From Citrobacter portucalensis (GTDB lineage: Bacteria > Pseudomonadota > Gammaproteobacteria > Enterobacterales > Enterobacteriaceae): DNA of 64,000 bases. Under the pieces are notes generated by a model. The model was not told the origin of the DNA. It ran no database searches and worked only from the letters and a program-made list of their open reading frames with translations. The translations under genes were made by a program, and so were the position numbers. Below, piece after piece: positions 63,508-64,000 of this stretch (positions are counted from its first letter, which is position 1; each line of letters opens with the position of its first letter). Location: assembly GCF_002042885.1 (NCBI RefSeq), contig NZ_MVFY01000002.1:372001-436000 (forward strand), written 5' to 3'.

Positions 63508-64000
63508 CGCTGAATACCGGATACTATTTACAGGTTTATACCTTTGTCACGCTGATCCTGTGTGGCCTGGTGCAATACTTTACCGGCATGCAGTCAGTGC
63601 TGTGGATACCTTTTTTCCTGACCCTGTTGATGGTGGGATTATTGGTGATGCAGACGCGTGATGGCTCCTTACATCTGGATGCCCAGGAGACGATTGTCCT
63701 GGCGTTGTACTTTTCGTTTCTGGTGCTGGCTGGAGCATCGACGCTGATTCAGGGCGGGATCACCGTAGCGATTGTGGCATTTAAAAACGAAATTGCGCTG
63801 TCGCTGGTGATGATCTGTTTGCTGCTTGGCTTTTGCCGGGAATCACAGATTTACCGCGCAACGCGCTATCTGTATTGGGTGTTTTACGCACAGATTCCGG
63901 TAATGATATATCAGGTTTTACTGGTTGTTCCCCAGCGCGTTGCGGTGCGCGGCGAAGATGAGAAATGGGACTCCGTGGTTGGCACGTTTGGCGGTGACCC
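63504..64000 (+). CDS. Wzy-like O-antigen/EPS polymerase (3' end outside window)
   Basis: Partial reading frame of 165 codons running off the right edge. It starts MTLNTGYYLQVYTFVTLILC with ATGA overlap to the flippase stop. Four to five hydrophobic segments are visible, then a hydrophilic loop VVPQRVAVRGEDEKWDSVVG containing FGGDP, seen in several Wzy-like polymerases. Placement directly after a flippase supports the call. The visible part is too short to be sure. Confidence 0.65.
   Translation, partial: MTLNTGYYLQVYTFVTLILCGLVQYFTGMQSVLWIPFFLTLLMVGLLVMQTRDGSLHLDAQETIVLALYFSFLVLAGASTLIQGGITVAIVAFKNEIALSLVMICLLLGFCRESQIYRATRYLYWVFYAQIPVMIYQVLLVVPQRVAVRGEDEKWDSVVGTFGGD

Overview
The window is a contiguous piece of an enterobacterial chromosome. 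Gene content and order follow the norVW - srl - recA - csrA - emrRAB - proU - nrdHIEF - gab block of Escherichia, and the tctABC/tctDE locus beside the gab genes is the arrangement known from Salmonella and Citrobacter. Four tRNA-Arg copies, REP/BIME palindromes and one ERIC element fit the same family. I favour a Citrobacter-like or Salmonella-like species; the sequence alone does not settle the genus.

Layout. 1-4.3 kb: nitric oxide detoxification (norW truncated by the left edge, norV, divergent norR, with a sigma-54 promoter and three NorR enhancers between them). 4.3-9.2 kb: sorbitol (glucitol) PTS operon srlAEBD-gutM-srlR-gutQ, all on the minus strand. 9.4-16.1 kb: mltB, pncC, SOS-controlled recA-recX, alaS, csrA. 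16.4-17.2 kb: tRNA-Ser(GCU) and four tRNA-Arg(ACG), with a structured insert in the last spacer. 17.3-20.6 kb: yqaBA, gshA, the small RNA micA on the opposite strand, luxS. 20.9-22.3 kb: a lone RafY-like sugar porin. 22.3-26.9 kb: emrAB-mprA drug efflux and ygaZH valine export. 27-31.8 kb: an intact MFS transporter, then the osmoprotectant transporter proVWX carrying an ERIC and a REP between proW and proX. 32.2-35.9 kb: class Ib ribonucleotide reductase nrdHIEF with NrdR-like boxes. 36.2-38.1 kb: a divergent AhpD-like/MocR-type regulator pair where E. coli has ygaM. 38.2-42 kb: ygaC, alaE, stpA, a YodC-like small protein, ygaP, ygaV, yqaE, kbp.

42-49.4 kb: the stationary-phase glutarate/GABA operon glaH-lhgO-gabD-gabT-gabP-csiR. 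It turns glutarate to L-2-hydroxyglutarate to 2-oxoglutarate, and GABA to succinate semialdehyde to succinate. 49.6-51.2 kb: a catalytic-residue-less SDR and a divergent LysR regulator. 51.3-56.5 kb: tricarboxylate tripartite transporter tctCBA with its two-component system tctDE.

56.9 kb to the right edge: a tightly overlapping plus-strand exopolysaccharide operon. It encodes a polyprenyl-phosphate sugar-1-phosphate transferase, a predicted outer-membrane beta-barrel, a short OPX lipoprotein, a Wzc-like co-polymerase with a degenerate P-loop, a flippase and the start of a Wzy-like polymerase. The order resembles Vibrio cholerae vpsL-M-N-O rather than the Wza-Wzb-Wzc colanic acid arrangement, and it is the least ordinary part of the window.
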